DNA from: Candidatus Cloacimonetes bacterium HGW-Cloacimonetes-1
Lineage (GTDB): Bacteria > Cloacimonadota > Cloacimonadia > Cloacimonadales > Cloacimonadaceae
Direction of reading: 5' to 3'
Length of the DNA stretch: 42,529 nt
Assembly (NCBI GenBank): GCA_002841975.1
Contig: PHBQ01000018.1
Location: 1 to 42,529 of the forward strand
In this document: piece after piece, positions 15,352 to 24,304 of the stretch
Layout: the number at the start of each line of letters is the position of its first letter
How positions within the stretch are numbered: position 1 is the stretch's first letter
Position numbers and translations under genes: made by a program
The notes under the pieces: generated by a model
The model's database searches: none
What the model was told of the DNA's origin: nothing
The model's input: the letters and a program-made list of their open reading frames with translations, nothing else

Positions 15352-16286
15352 TGCATAAACAGATTGCGGAGTTTCTGGCACATTTGCTGCCACTTGCAGC
15401 AGCACAAGGCATCCACATGGTGGGCGAATCTGAGGTTCCATATGGGATTCAAGTTAAGTTTCAACGGGGAGTGGAAACCTGCCCCCTAAATCTCTATTAT
15501 TCTACCAAAAAGGGCATCTCCAAGATCTTGGGTGGCAAAAAGACCACAACCATCTATGCCGGTCTGGCGAAACTCCTTGATTTGGAAGTGACGACTTCAA
15601 AATCTATGGACATGCACCAGTGGCGGCACTGGATCGGCTCCGATGAATGCGGGAAGGGAGATTATTTTGGCACGCTGGTAGTATGCGCTTTTGCTGCTGA
15701 TGAAGAGATCGTTCCGGTTTTAAAGCGATTAGGCATCATGGACAGCAAGAAACTACGTGATCCCCAGATAGTCGAGATTGCCAAAAAGGTATATCAGTTG
15801 TACCCTCAGCGCATCAGCTGCATCTCCCTCAAGCCTTCTAAATACAACGAGATATATCAGTCTATGCAAGCTCAGAAAAAGAACCTTAACGATCTGCTGG
15901 CATGGCTCCACAGCACTGCAATTCTGGAACTACTGGGAAAGTATCCTGCCACGGACGGAGTGTTGGTGGATCAGTTCAGCAATAGCATGAAAGTCAAGCG
16001 CGCCCTCGAGGCAAAGAAACTAGAAGTTCCGGTGGTGGAGCGGCATGGGGCGGAGGCGGATATCGCCGTGGCAACTGCTTCTATTGTGGCACGGTATCAG
16101 TTCTTACAAGCACTTGATGCGCAATCCAGGTTCTATAAAGTTCCTTTCCCCAAAGGTGCCGGATCACGCATCCCCGTCGTGGCAAAAGAATTTGTAAAGC
16201 AATATGGTTTCAATCGTTTAGGCGAAGTGGCAAAGCTCCATTTTGTGACTACTAACCAGATTCGCCAAAGGACGATAGGGGTTTAA
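15351..16286 (+). CDS. rnhC: Ribonuclease HIII
   Basis: This 311-residue enzyme fits RNase HIII, which cleaves the RNA strand of RNA-DNA hybrids (R-loops, replication primers). The N-terminal 80 or so residues are the TBP-like substrate-binding domain found in HIII but not HII (YGIQVKFQRG, LNLYYSTKKGISKILGGK). The catalytic domain starts at WIGSDECGKGDYFG, with the paired acidic residues Asp98-Glu99. DSKKL near 125, LNDLLAWLHS near 180, and HGAEADIAVATASIVAR near 228-244 supply the rest of the D-E-D-D/E set. Length is normal. The ATG shares one base with the upstream TAA stop (TAATG), so translation is coupled to a secreted protein, an odd pairing. Confidence 0.93.
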   Translation: MHKQIAEFLAHLLPLAAAQGIHMVGESEVPYGIQVKFQRGVETCPLNLYYSTKKGISKILGGKKTTTIYAGLAKLLDLEVTTSKSMDMHQWRHWIGSDECGKGDYFGTLVVCAFAADEEIVPVLKRLGIMDSKKLRDPQIVEIAKKVYQLYPQRISCISLKPSKYNEIYQSMQAQKKNLNDLLAWLHSTAILELLGKYPATDGVLVDQFSNSMKVKRALEAKKLEVPVVERHGAEADIAVATASIVARYQFLQALDAQSRFYKVPFPKGAGSRIPVVAKEFVKQYGFNRLGEVAKLHFVTTNQIRQRTIGV

Positions 16287-16431
16287 GGTTTTTACTCCGC
16301 TGTTACGGTCATGACGCTACGCTGGTGTTGACCATCTTCACATCTTGCCAAGGTGTACAAGTCTATCAAACTGGATGCTGCTATTGACAAAAGAAGTGGC
16401 ATTTTAAAACTGCCCTATATAAGGAATTACA

Positions 16432-17808
16432 ATGAATAAAGAAAGACTATACATCCTGGAATCCATGCCGGTATCCAAGGCTATTGTACACTTAGCATTG
16501 CCCACAGTACTCAGCATGATCGTCCAGATATTATACAATTTGACCGATACCTTTTTTATCGGGAAACTCAACGACCCCTATCAAGTGGCAGCGGTCACCA
16601 TATCGCTTCCTCTTTTCATGGTGCAAATGGCGATGGCCGGAGTATTCGGAAATGGAGGAGCATCTTATCTATCCAGATTATTGGGTATGAAGCAGTACCA
16701 AACAGCCAAAGAGACTACCACCTTTGCCCTCTTCAGCTGTTTCATTACATCACTGTTTACAGCTGTTGTGGGCGCTTTACTCATTCCTCAGATCCTGCAA
16801 TTGACTGGATCGAGCGCACTGACCGAGGGCTATGCCCATCGTTATATGCTGATCATCCTGTTAGGAAGCCCGATTGTAATGCTCAATTTTACCCTCACCC
16901 AGCTTTTGCGTGCCGAAGGTGCCGCCAAATCGGCAATGACCGGTTTGATCATCGGAACCGTGGTCAATATTATCCTCGATCCCCTCTTTATCTTTGTGTT
17001 CAAAATGGGTGTCACCGGAGCGGCTTTGGCAACAGTGACCGGTAACGGTTTTGGCGTTTTGTATTACGCTTCTTACTATCTTCGTAAACACAGCATGGCA
17101 GCACCGTCGTGGAAAAACCTGAAGTACCATGCTACAACTCTGAAAGAGATCCTCAAGATCGGAATACCATCCTCACTGTCTTCCATTATGATGAGCATTG
17201 GCAGCACGCTTTCCTATAAATTGGCATCTGCCTACAGTGATCACCATGTGGCGGCACTGGGAGTGGCTATGCGTGTATTTCAGATCCCGATCTTTATCTT
17301 TTTGGGAGTTGCAATAGGTATTCAGCCTTTGATTGGGTACAGCTACGGAGCCGGGCTATACGGCAGAATGAAACAGACGATACGCACTTCACTGCTGATC
17401 TCGCTGAGTATGTCGGCAGTATTCACCGCATTATTTGCACTGTTCCCACGCTTTTTGATGATCATTTTCATCCGTGATGCTACAGTGGTCGATATTGGGA
17501 TCCGAGTTCTGGAAGCCTATGTCTTTGCCATCCCCTTTGCGGCGATGGGTATGATCTTTATGGTCTCGATTCAATCCATCGGTAAAGCCTTGCCGTCATT
17601 GATTGTAGCGCTCTCCCGTCAGGGTATTGTCTATATCCCGGCGATTCTACTACTCAATCATTACTACGGATTTTATGGGCTCAATCTGGCATTGCCTATC
17701 GCGGATGGGCTTACAGTGTGTATCTCGTTTAGTTTTCTATATTTTATCATGCGGAATATCCATAAACATCCAGTTTCCAAACCGGCTGTGATGGAGATAC
17801 TGGATTAG
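16432..17808 (+). CDS. MATE-family multidrug/sodium antiporter
   Basis: This 458-residue protein with about twelve membrane helices belongs to the MATE superfamily (MATE/NorM/DinF). These proteins export cationic drugs, dyes or metabolites in exchange for Na+ or H+. The N-terminal signature PVSKAIVHLALPTVLSMIVQ leads into YNLTDTFFIGKL, a hallmark of the first MATE helix pair. The internal two-fold repeat returns near residue 240 with LKEILKIGIPSSLSSIMMS. IQPLIGYSYGAG (about 298-309) is another conserved segment. AAGGAA at 16421-16426 supports the ATG at 16432. It has its own 145-base upstream gap and no operon partner. The substrate is unknown. Confidence 0.92.
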   Translation: MNKERLYILESMPVSKAIVHLALPTVLSMIVQILYNLTDTFFIGKLNDPYQVAAVTISLPLFMVQMAMAGVFGNGGASYLSRLLGMKQYQTAKETTTFALFSCFITSLFTAVVGALLIPQILQLTGSSALTEGYAHRYMLIILLGSPIVMLNFTLTQLLRAEGAAKSAMTGLIIGTVVNIILDPLFIFVFKMGVTGAALATVTGNGFGVLYYASYYLRKHSMAAPSWKNLKYHATTLKEILKIGIPSSLSSIMMSIGSTLSYKLASAYSDHHVAALGVAMRVFQIPIFIFLGVAIGIQPLIGYSYGAGLYGRMKQTIRTSLLISLSMSAVFTALFALFPRFLMIIFIRDATVVDIGIRVLEAYVFAIPFAAMGMIFMVSIQSIGKALPSLIVALSRQGIVYIPAILLLNHYYGFYGLNLALPIADGLTVCISFSFLYFIMRNIHKHPVSKPAVMEILD

Positions 17809-17903
17809 AGGCGAAACATCATGATCGAGAGTTAGGTTACTGCCCGTGTTTTACTTAACAGTGGGTCAGTATTCAGCCCCATTTAGCGGAAGGAGCAGTC
17901 TTT

Positions 17904-17935
17904 TTGCTTGTATGGAATAAATCCTGCATTATACT
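17904..17935 (+). promoter_or_regulatory. Candidate promoter for the thiol-redox gene cluster
   Basis: TTGCTT (17904-17909) and TATACT (17930-17935) are 20 bases apart, a long spacer; TTATAC at 17929 gives 19. The -10 box is near consensus. It would start transcription near 17942, leaving about 28 bases before the ATG at 17970. This argues against the earlier in-frame ATGs. Confidence 0.35.
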
Positions 17936-17969
17936 GTATATAACCATGAAACATTCGCTGGAGAGAAAT

Positions 17970-19103
17970 ATGCGTCAAATCCGAAACAGTTTTACCCTTC
18001 TGATCATAATAGTAAGCATAATGGGATTATTGACATCCTGTAGCCGTTTTGATCACGACTTTGATCCCGCTGTGGTAACAGACTTTCAAACAGTTATCTT
18101 CACCCCTCTGCAATCCTCATTTAATGCTATTACCGCTACCAATCTGGAACCAGTAATGGCTTATTATACACCTGAATATCTCCACAACGGAGTAGATAAG
18201 GCAGCCCGTGAACAGTATTATCAGTCCCTTTTTAGTGCAGCATCTACTCTGAACTTTGTGGTGACTATGCAGGAAACTGTGCAATTGACGGACACTACTG
18301 CCGTCACCAACTGGAATCTGAAGGTATATGTCCCGGAAGCACGGTTTGCCATAGCGGATACAACCTTTACAGGTACAAAGATCGTGAAACGAAACAATCA
18401 ATGGTTGCTGTTGGGTAACCAATTGACAGAAGGTAGCTCCACCCTCAAGCAACGTGTGATAGTGGAGAACTTTACCTTCACGACATGTCCCAATTGTCCG
18501 GAAGTGGAAGCTGTTTTACACGCACTCCAATTGCAATATCCTACTCAGTTCAGCTATCTGGAATATCACTTTGGCGATGTATTGGATATAGGTAATGGAG
18601 ACATATTCTCCTATTATGCAGGCTCGACCATGCCCCTCTCCATATTTCAGGGGACGACCAAACTCACGGGTAGCACAGAAGCTGTCCTGGCGCAATATCA
18701 CAGTTTATTTAGCAATCTCTCGGCACTGGAGAGTTCCTTCCAAATAGATAATTTGAATTATACTATGACCAGCCAGAACCTCTCGGGTACGGTGCGGGTC
18801 ACACCCTTGGGGACGGCTGTGGATCAAAGCGCACTCCGCCTCAAATATGTACTGATCGAAAAGGTGTCCGCGATTACGAATTCCGTGCAGGAACCGTGTC
18901 GTAATGTCGTACGTGCCAAAGGCAGTATGGATATCAGCACTCACGATTTTGCCAGTGATATCAGTTTCTCACTTCCGATCAATGTTACTATCCCCGATGA
19001 TGCCTACTTGCTGGTTTATGTCCAGAAAGTTCCCACCACCTATACCAATAATGCGACCATATACAATGGTATTGAAGTACCGGTCTCGGTCACAACTAAA
19101 TAA
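17970..19103 (+). CDS. Omp28-like lipoprotein with a thioredoxin-type CPNC site
   Basis: This 377-residue lipoprotein has a signal ending LLTSC (Cys24). The N-terminal part of about 110 residues looks like a SnoaL/NTF2-like cone domain. From about 160 it matches Omp28-related proteins: VIVENFTFTTCPNCPE, with a C-x2-C pair at Cys173 and Cys176 in a thioredoxin-like fold, then beta-rich segments and a further Cys in QEPCRNVVRA. CPNC placed like a thioredoxin active site suggests disulfide exchange or electron acceptance at a membrane surface. I chose the ATG at 17970 because GGAGAG (17960-17965) precedes it and the signal peptide begins MRQIRNS. Frames open further upstream (ATGs at 17904 and 17946) would spoil the signal. 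It is first of five thiol-related genes; the next is TlpA-like, 10 bases away. Confidence 0.8.
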   Translation: MRQIRNSFTLLIIIVSIMGLLTSCSRFDHDFDPAVVTDFQTVIFTPLQSSFNAITATNLEPVMAYYTPEYLHNGVDKAAREQYYQSLFSAASTLNFVVTMQETVQLTDTTAVTNWNLKVYVPEARFAIADTTFTGTKIVKRNNQWLLLGNQLTEGSSTLKQRVIVENFTFTTCPNCPEVEAVLHALQLQYPTQFSYLEYHFGDVLDIGNGDIFSYYAGSTMPLSIFQGTTKLTGSTEAVLAQYHSLFSNLSALESSFQIDNLNYTMTSQNLSGTVRVTPLGTAVDQSALRLKYVLIEKVSAITNSVQEPCRNVVRAKGSMDISTHDFASDISFSLPINVTIPDDAYLLVYVQKVPTTYTNNATIYNGIEVPVSVTTK

Positions 19104-19113
19104 GGAGTTTAGC

Positions 19114-19623
19114 ATGAAGAAACTACTATTGATCCTGATCCTGATCGGCATTACCTGTTTTGTCTTCGCACAAAAAATGCCGGCTTTCAAACTGCAAGAC
19201 ATCAATAACAAAGAGGTAACCTTGGCATCACTACTTGCCAAGGGTCCGGTGATTATAGATTTTTGGGCATCTTGGTGCAGCCCCTGCAAAACATCGATGC
19301 CATACCTCAATGCCCTGGATGAGAAGTATGACTCCCTGACTGTGGTCATGATCTCGATTGATGCAGCAAAGGACATCAGTAAAGCGAAAAGCTATTTCAA
19401 AAGCAAACAGTTTAGCATGGTGGGTCTTTTTGACAGCGATAAAGCGCTTGCCAAGAAGCTCAATGTTAACAACGTTCCGCACACCTTTATTGTAGATCAA
19501 AGTGGGAATATTGTATCGTCTCACGTAGGCTTTGAACCGGGAGCAGAAGTTGAATATGAGCGGATTGTGCGCGGCTTGCTCCACCTGGAGTCATTACAAA
19601 TGGAGGAAAGCTTTGATGAATAG
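19114..19623 (+). CDS. TlpA/ResA-like periplasmic thioredoxin
   Basis: This 169-residue protein has a signal peptide (to about QKMP, residue 18-21) and one thioredoxin domain of the TlpA/ResA/AhpC-TSA type. The active site is FWASWCSPCKTSMPYL with Cys55 and Cys58; Trp54 and the conserved cis-Pro in NNVPHTFIVD complete it. A 25-residue insert after the active site (SIDAAKDISKAKSYF) matches the ResA/TlpA class. Such proteins reduce disulfides in the periplasm and usually take electrons from DsbD or CcdA; a dsbD gene lies four genes downstream of the lipoprotein here. AAGGAG at 19102-19107 fixes the ATG at 19114. Its 3' end overlaps the next start by 8 bases. Confidence 0.9.
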   Translation: MKKLLLILILIGITCFVFAQKMPAFKLQDINNKEVTLASLLAKGPVIIDFWASWCSPCKTSMPYLNALDEKYDSLTVVMISIDAAKDISKAKSYFKSKQFSMVGLFDSDKALAKKLNVNNVPHTFIVDQSGNIVSSHVGFEPGAEVEYERIVRGLLHLESLQMEESFDE

Positions 19624-21058
19624 GGTACTCTGTATTTTAGTTATCATACTGGCAATCGGTACTCTCTCTGCCCAAAACACTTTGCAAATAAACGGCTTAA
19701 ATGAAGCCAGCTTTACCTATCGCACCGCCGAAGATTCGCTTAATGCCTATTTCCGTGATGCCTTTGCCTGGTCAATGAACTATCGGGACTTCAGCTTTGG
19801 CATGAAATTCGTAGCTGAACTGCCGAAATATTCCACAAATCAGAGCGAGTTACTGGGAGACTTGGTATCCAATAAACTCGATATGGACTGGAAAGAACTA
19901 TTCGTATCATACAGTAAAGATTCGTTTAAAGTTCACGCCGGAACGATCATGGAAACCTTTGGGGTTGGCATGAACTTCCGCAGTTGGGAAGACCTCGAAT
20001 TTGACAAAGATAACCGCATTGATGGTTTCTTGACCAGCTATGACAACAAACTGAAACTCAAAGCGCTTTATGGAGCCATTGCCAATATCGATAATCCTGC
20101 CATTTACGATCTGGCTTATGGTGCCGATGCTCAATACCCACTATTTGATGCCCTGTCATTGGGAGCAACAGCACTGACCTATCGTACCTATACCCCCTTT
20201 AATACCTATAACCAACAGGATGTCTTTGGCGGCAGAGGCTTGATCAGTTATGGCAATTTTGATGCGGCGGTGGAGTACTCGCAAACGGAACTCTACAAAA
20301 ACAACGGAATCAGTCGCGACGGAACCGCTATCTATGCCAATGCAAACCTCTATCTGCACCCCTTTCAGTTCGGAGCAGCTTACAAAAACTATCAGGACTT
20401 CTTCTTTAGATTGCAGGATTTACCAGCGGTAAACTATCACAACGAAACCCTGGCAGACAACCAGGCATCGGGAATTGACGAAGAAGGTGCACAGGGCTGG
20501 ATTACCTGGAACATGAATGAAAACTGGAGCCTTACCGGGAACTATGCCGAAGCTTGGGACAGTGAATTTGGCAAACGCATGAATGACATCTATACCGCTT
20601 TGGAATGGGAAGATGGATATAAACTCCTGGGTTTGGAATACTCTCACGTCGAGAAAGTGGATACCGATCTCGATCAGTGGCAAGCAGAAATGACACCTGG
20701 ACTCCATGGTGGTACGATGCTATGGGGTAAAATGATCACCACCAAAGCAGAATACAAATATGTAGAAAAGCGAAAGCACGAGATCACTTCCAGCCACTAT
20801 GAACCAAAGTTGCAAGCAGATTTTAGTATTGGTGATGTCGCCTTATCACTGGGAGTTCAGTCTCATTGGACAGAGGTCTCGGAACTCATGGATGCATTAT
20901 ATTGGACAAATGTAGAGGCCAAGTATAGCCTCTTTGAGCACACAGATTTATTGGTATTTGCCGGAAAGGATGCGGGTGGCAAGGTTTGCCGCAATGGTAC
21001 CTGCCGTTATGTAGCACCTTTCAAAGGCGTCAAAGTCGAGCTTAGCACCAGATTTTAA
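19616..21058 (+). CDS. Outer-membrane beta-barrel in the redox cluster (DUF6029-like?)
   Basis: This 480-residue exported protein has a signal peptide (MNRVLCILVIILAIGTLSAQ) and a mature part of alternating strands. It contains many aromatic-capped hairpins such as FSFGMKFVAELP, SLGATALTYRTYTPF and GKMITTKAEYKYVEKRKH, and ends STRF, the expected barrel terminus. It resembles the DUF6029 group of Bacteroidetes-like outer-membrane proteins, though I am unsure of that name. A C-x4-C pair (Cys458, Cys463) lies in one hairpin loop about 20 residues from the end, unusual in a barrel and fitting a thiol-exchange role. The ATG at 19616 follows GGAGGAAAG and overlaps the TlpA stop. An earlier in-frame ATG at 19532 would precede the signal peptide and is unlikely. 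Confidence 0.75.
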   Translation: MNRVLCILVIILAIGTLSAQNTLQINGLNEASFTYRTAEDSLNAYFRDAFAWSMNYRDFSFGMKFVAELPKYSTNQSELLGDLVSNKLDMDWKELFVSYSKDSFKVHAGTIMETFGVGMNFRSWEDLEFDKDNRIDGFLTSYDNKLKLKALYGAIANIDNPAIYDLAYGADAQYPLFDALSLGATALTYRTYTPFNTYNQQDVFGGRGLISYGNFDAAVEYSQTELYKNNGISRDGTAIYANANLYLHPFQFGAAYKNYQDFFFRLQDLPAVNYHNETLADNQASGIDEEGAQGWITWNMNENWSLTGNYAEAWDSEFGKRMNDIYTALEWEDGYKLLGLEYSHVEKVDTDLDQWQAEMTPGLHGGTMLWGKMITTKAEYKYVEKRKHEITSSHYEPKLQADFSIGDVALSLGVQSHWTEVSELMDALYWTNVEAKYSLFEHTDLLVFAGKDAGGKVCRNGTCRYVAPFKGVKVELSTRF

Positions 21059-21077
21059 AGCATTTTAGGAGATTAAA

Positions 21078-22433
21078 ATGAAGAATATACTATTATTGAT
21101 AATGATCCTGAGCATTAGCATGGCTTTTGCCAATCCCACATATTATCCCACCACTACAATTGCGGAGGACTTTGGTGCCACTTGGTGTGGCGGATGCATC
21201 GATGCCGCAGCTGGGATGGCAATCATGAATGATACCTACAATTCCGGAGAGTTCTTTAGTGTAAATTATTTCACTACTTCCGGAGATCTCAGCAATGCTG
21301 AAGTGGATGCCCGCTTTACTCATTATGAAGTCTTTGGTGTACCCACTGTGATCTTTAATGGCAAGACCCGGATGTCCGGCAACGGCTCCGAAATGGCTGA
21401 TGGTACACTCTTTGAAGCCAACTATCAAAAATACAAATTCAATGCATCTCCGCTGAAGATAGACATTGCTCAGTTTACGCCTACTAACGGGCATTTCACA
21501 GGAAGCGTTACAATGCTCTCTCCGAGTATCACTCTGACCAATCAAAATATCTATTTCCTCTTGATGGAAGATGATGTAACCACGGTAGACAGCAGAGTAA
21601 CCAGATCTATATTTTCTCAGAATATTAGCCTGACAGGGGAGAATTCGGTTTCAAACTTTGACGTCAATTTTACGATTAATCCAGCCTGGAACCAGGCAAA
21701 CTTGTGGGCAGCAGTATTTGTGCAACTGGATAACAACACAGTTCTCCAAGCCGCTTCCACCATCCCGGTTCCGGACCATTATTTGCGTGCAGCATTTGAC
21801 TGGTCTGTGAGTGATATTGGTGCACCGAATACATCGTACCTGGGTGAGGATTTCTATCTGTTTAACTTAGGACTTGCAGATACATACAACACTCGCATAG
21901 TAGTAGATTCTGCTCCGGAAGGATGGTATTTTAACTATTGTGAAGGCGAAAATTGCTATCCCGGAAGCATCCTGATTCCACATTCACTGGCTGCAGGAGA
22001 AGTAAAGGGATTTCACCTCAATCTTTCGATCGGTGCATCCGGACTTGCGATCTTCCATTTTGAAGTCACGTCTCCCAATATCGGCACGATGATCATACCT
22101 TTCCGCATCCATACCAGCGATTATGTGGCGAATGACGATGTACTGATCACGAGTCCCATCCGCATGGGCAAGAACTTCCCCAATCCCTTTAACAGAGAAA
22201 CCAAGATTCAGGTCTTTGCCGATAAGGGTAACTCCAACGCTACTATTGATATTTATAACATCAAAGGTCAATTGGTGAAATCGATCACCCATCACAATCT
22301 CAGCAGTGGAGCTAACGAAATCACTCTGAAGCTGGATCAATCTGAAGCCAGCTCTCTTTCCAGCGGAGTGTATTACTACTGCTTACAGGGTTCCACCGAA
22401 CCAGCACGTAAAATGCTGATGCTAAAACAATAA
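21078..22433 (+). CDS. Omp28-like thioredoxin protein with T9SS type A sorting domain
   Basis: This 451-residue exported protein has a signal peptide (to about FANPT). A thioredoxin-like Omp28 domain follows with active site GATWCGGCIDAA (Cys37, Cys40) and a cis-Pro turn FGVPTVIFNG. A beta sandwich near 230-350 carries a second C-x4-C pair, NYCEGENCYP (Cys288, Cys293), in the position where related secreted proteins carry a conserved disulfide. The C-terminal sorting domain (363-451) has MGKNFPNPFN, IYNIKGQLV and SGVYYYCLQG. So this thiol protein is probably moved to the cell surface by a type IX-like secretion route while its neighbours stay in the envelope. AGGAG at 21067-21071 supports the ATG. 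It lies 19 bases after the barrel and 49 before dsbD. Confidence 0.85.
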   Translation: MKNILLLIMILSISMAFANPTYYPTTTIAEDFGATWCGGCIDAAAGMAIMNDTYNSGEFFSVNYFTTSGDLSNAEVDARFTHYEVFGVPTVIFNGKTRMSGNGSEMADGTLFEANYQKYKFNASPLKIDIAQFTPTNGHFTGSVTMLSPSITLTNQNIYFLLMEDDVTTVDSRVTRSIFSQNISLTGENSVSNFDVNFTINPAWNQANLWAAVFVQLDNNTVLQAASTIPVPDHYLRAAFDWSVSDIGAPNTSYLGEDFYLFNLGLADTYNTRIVVDSAPEGWYFNYCEGENCYPGSILIPHSLAAGEVKGFHLNLSIGASGLAIFHFEVTSPNIGTMIIPFRIHTSDYVANDDVLITSPIRMGKNFPNPFNRETKIQVFADKGNSNATIDIYNIKGQLVKSITHHNLSSGANEITLKLDQSEASSLSSGVYYYCLQGSTEPARKMLMLKQ

Positions 22434-22482
22434 GTATCCGTAACAGTGATAAAACCATATTCAAGAGTGAGGTAAAAGACTT

Positions 22483-24291
22483 ATGAAGATCAGGAATAAA
22501 CTGTTTGCAACAGTGTTGTTGTTGCTACTCGGGATGAGCCTTTGGGCTGCGGCGAGTGTGCAAATCAGCATCCAGCCGGAATCCATGAAACCCGGAGAAA
22601 AGGGCATCCTCAAAGCCGTGATGACTATTCCGAAGGGCATGCATCAGACTTATGTCCCGGGTGAGAATGACTACTTTTATCTAGATGCCAAAAACCCCAA
22701 TCTCAGCTTTGGAGCAACGGTTTATCCCGCTCCGACAGAGAAGATTTCCGCTACCGAGTGGAGCTATCATGGCACTATTACGTTCACCAAACCTTTCATA
22801 GTCAAAGCGACTGCCAAACCGGGAGCTGGCAAAATCAATGCAGAATTTGCCTACAACATCTGCTTGGATAGCGGAGCCTGTGAACCCCCGGAAACAGTAA
22901 ATAAAGACATCAGTTTCACTGTAATCGGCGAACCGGTGGCGGTGGCACCTCTACCGGAAACTACCGAAGCGGAAGTGATAGAAGAACCAATCATCACAGC
23001 AGAAATTCCCACCACGGAAGAAACAATTCCCTCTGAGCCTACAAAACCAGATGGTCAAAACGTCTGGAAGTTCTTGCTGATGGCGTTCTTGGGTGGCTTG
23101 ATCCTGAACGTGATGCCATGTGTATTGCCCGTGCTCTCGATCAAAGCTATGAGCATCGTGAAACAGGCTCAGGAAGACAAAAAGCAGATACTGAAACACT
23201 CAATGGCCTATACTATGGGGATATTGACTACCTTTATCCTGATGGCGACGGTAATTATCGTCATCAAAATGACTGGAGAGGCAGTAGGTTGGGGCTTCCA
23301 ATTCCAAAATACCGGATTTGTGTTGTTCCTCTTGTCCTTGATCTTTGTTTTTGCACTCTCTCTGTTTGATGTATTTCTCATCAATGCCCCGGGGATGTCT
23401 GCCTCTACCAAAGCCAGTTCCAAAGGTGGAGTCAGCGGATCTTATTTCAGCGGCATATTTGCCGTCTTGCTCGCAACACCATGCTCTGCACCGATGCTGG
23501 GCACAGCTCTAGGCTTTGCCTTTGTTCAGCCCCCTGTGATGATCCTAGTGTTCTTCACCCTGATCGGCTTGGGCTTGGCACTTCCTTTCATCCTTTTGGG
23601 CTTGAATCCGAAGTGGATGAAAGTGATCCCCAAACCCGGTGAATGGATGAATATATTCAAAGAAGTCATGGGCTTCCTGCTGCTGGGAACAGCGGTCTGG
23701 CTGCTACATGTGGTATTTCAGCAGAATGGAGGCAACTATCTGCTCAGCGTCCTGATCTACCTCGTCTTCCTGGGATTTGCGGCATGGATGTATGGACGTT
23801 TTGTGCGCTATGAATACTCCAAAACCACCCAGTGGATATTTACTGTCCTCGCAATCATCGTGATTGCCGGATCAGCATATCTGTTCCTACCCGTCCCGGA
23901 TGCTTCCCTGCAAGGTGAGACGGCACAAACAGCCGAAATGCAGGGCTGGGAAGGTTGGCAGACCTTTAGTCCGGACTTGGTGAAGGAATTGGTAGACCAA
24001 GGCGAGCCGGTGTTCGTTGATTTTGGCGCAAAGTGGTGTATGACCTGTATTACTAATGAGAAAACAGTGATCCAGACAGCTGCCATGGAAGAAGCATTTG
24101 CTGCCAAGAAAGTACAGCTGATTCATGGAGATTATACCAAAAAGAATCCGGAAATCCAAGCATTTATGAAGCAGTTTGGCAGAGCGGGAGTTCCCTTTTA
24201 TGTCCTCTATGTTCCCGGTCAAGAGCCCAAACTCTTCCCTGAAATCATCACCATTCCGATGCTGAAAGCTGCATTGGAAGAGATAAAGTAG
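22483..24291 (+). CDS. dsbD: Thiol:disulfide interchange protein DsbD, full length
   Basis: This 602-residue three-domain protein fits DsbD, which moves reducing electrons from cytoplasmic thioredoxin across the inner membrane. The signal peptide is followed by the immunoglobulin-like alpha domain with CLDSGAC (Cys127, Cys133). A Pro/Glu-rich linker spans about 155-195. The beta domain of about eight helices has the paired cysteines in NVMPCVLPVLSIK (Cys213) and LLATPCSAPMLG (Cys334). The gamma thioredoxin domain has FGAKWCMTC (Cys519, Cys522) and GVPFYV. All six redox cysteines are present. Its place after two Omp28-like proteins, a TlpA and a Cys-containing barrel suggests they are its clients. 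A strong terminator ends the cluster. Confidence 0.95.
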   Translation: MKIRNKLFATVLLLLLGMSLWAAASVQISIQPESMKPGEKGILKAVMTIPKGMHQTYVPGENDYFYLDAKNPNLSFGATVYPAPTEKISATEWSYHGTITFTKPFIVKATAKPGAGKINAEFAYNICLDSGACEPPETVNKDISFTVIGEPVAVAPLPETTEAEVIEEPIITAEIPTTEETIPSEPTKPDGQNVWKFLLMAFLGGLILNVMPCVLPVLSIKAMSIVKQAQEDKKQILKHSMAYTMGILTTFILMATVIIVIKMTGEAVGWGFQFQNTGFVLFLLSLIFVFALSLFDVFLINAPGMSASTKASSKGGVSGSYFSGIFAVLLATPCSAPMLGTALGFAFVQPPVMILVFFTLIGLGLALPFILLGLNPKWMKVIPKPGEWMNIFKEVMGFLLLGTAVWLLHVVFQQNGGNYLLSVLIYLVFLGFAAWMYGRFVRYEYSKTTQWIFTVLAIIVIAGSAYLFLPVPDASLQGETAQTAEMQGWEGWQTFSPDLVKELVDQGEPVFVDFGAKWCMTCITNEKTVIQTAAMEEAFAAKKVQLIHGDYTKKNPEIQAFMKQFGRAGVPFYVLYVPGQEPKLFPEIITIPMLKAALEEIK

Positions 24292-24304
24292 TTTGAGAAG
24301 TCTT

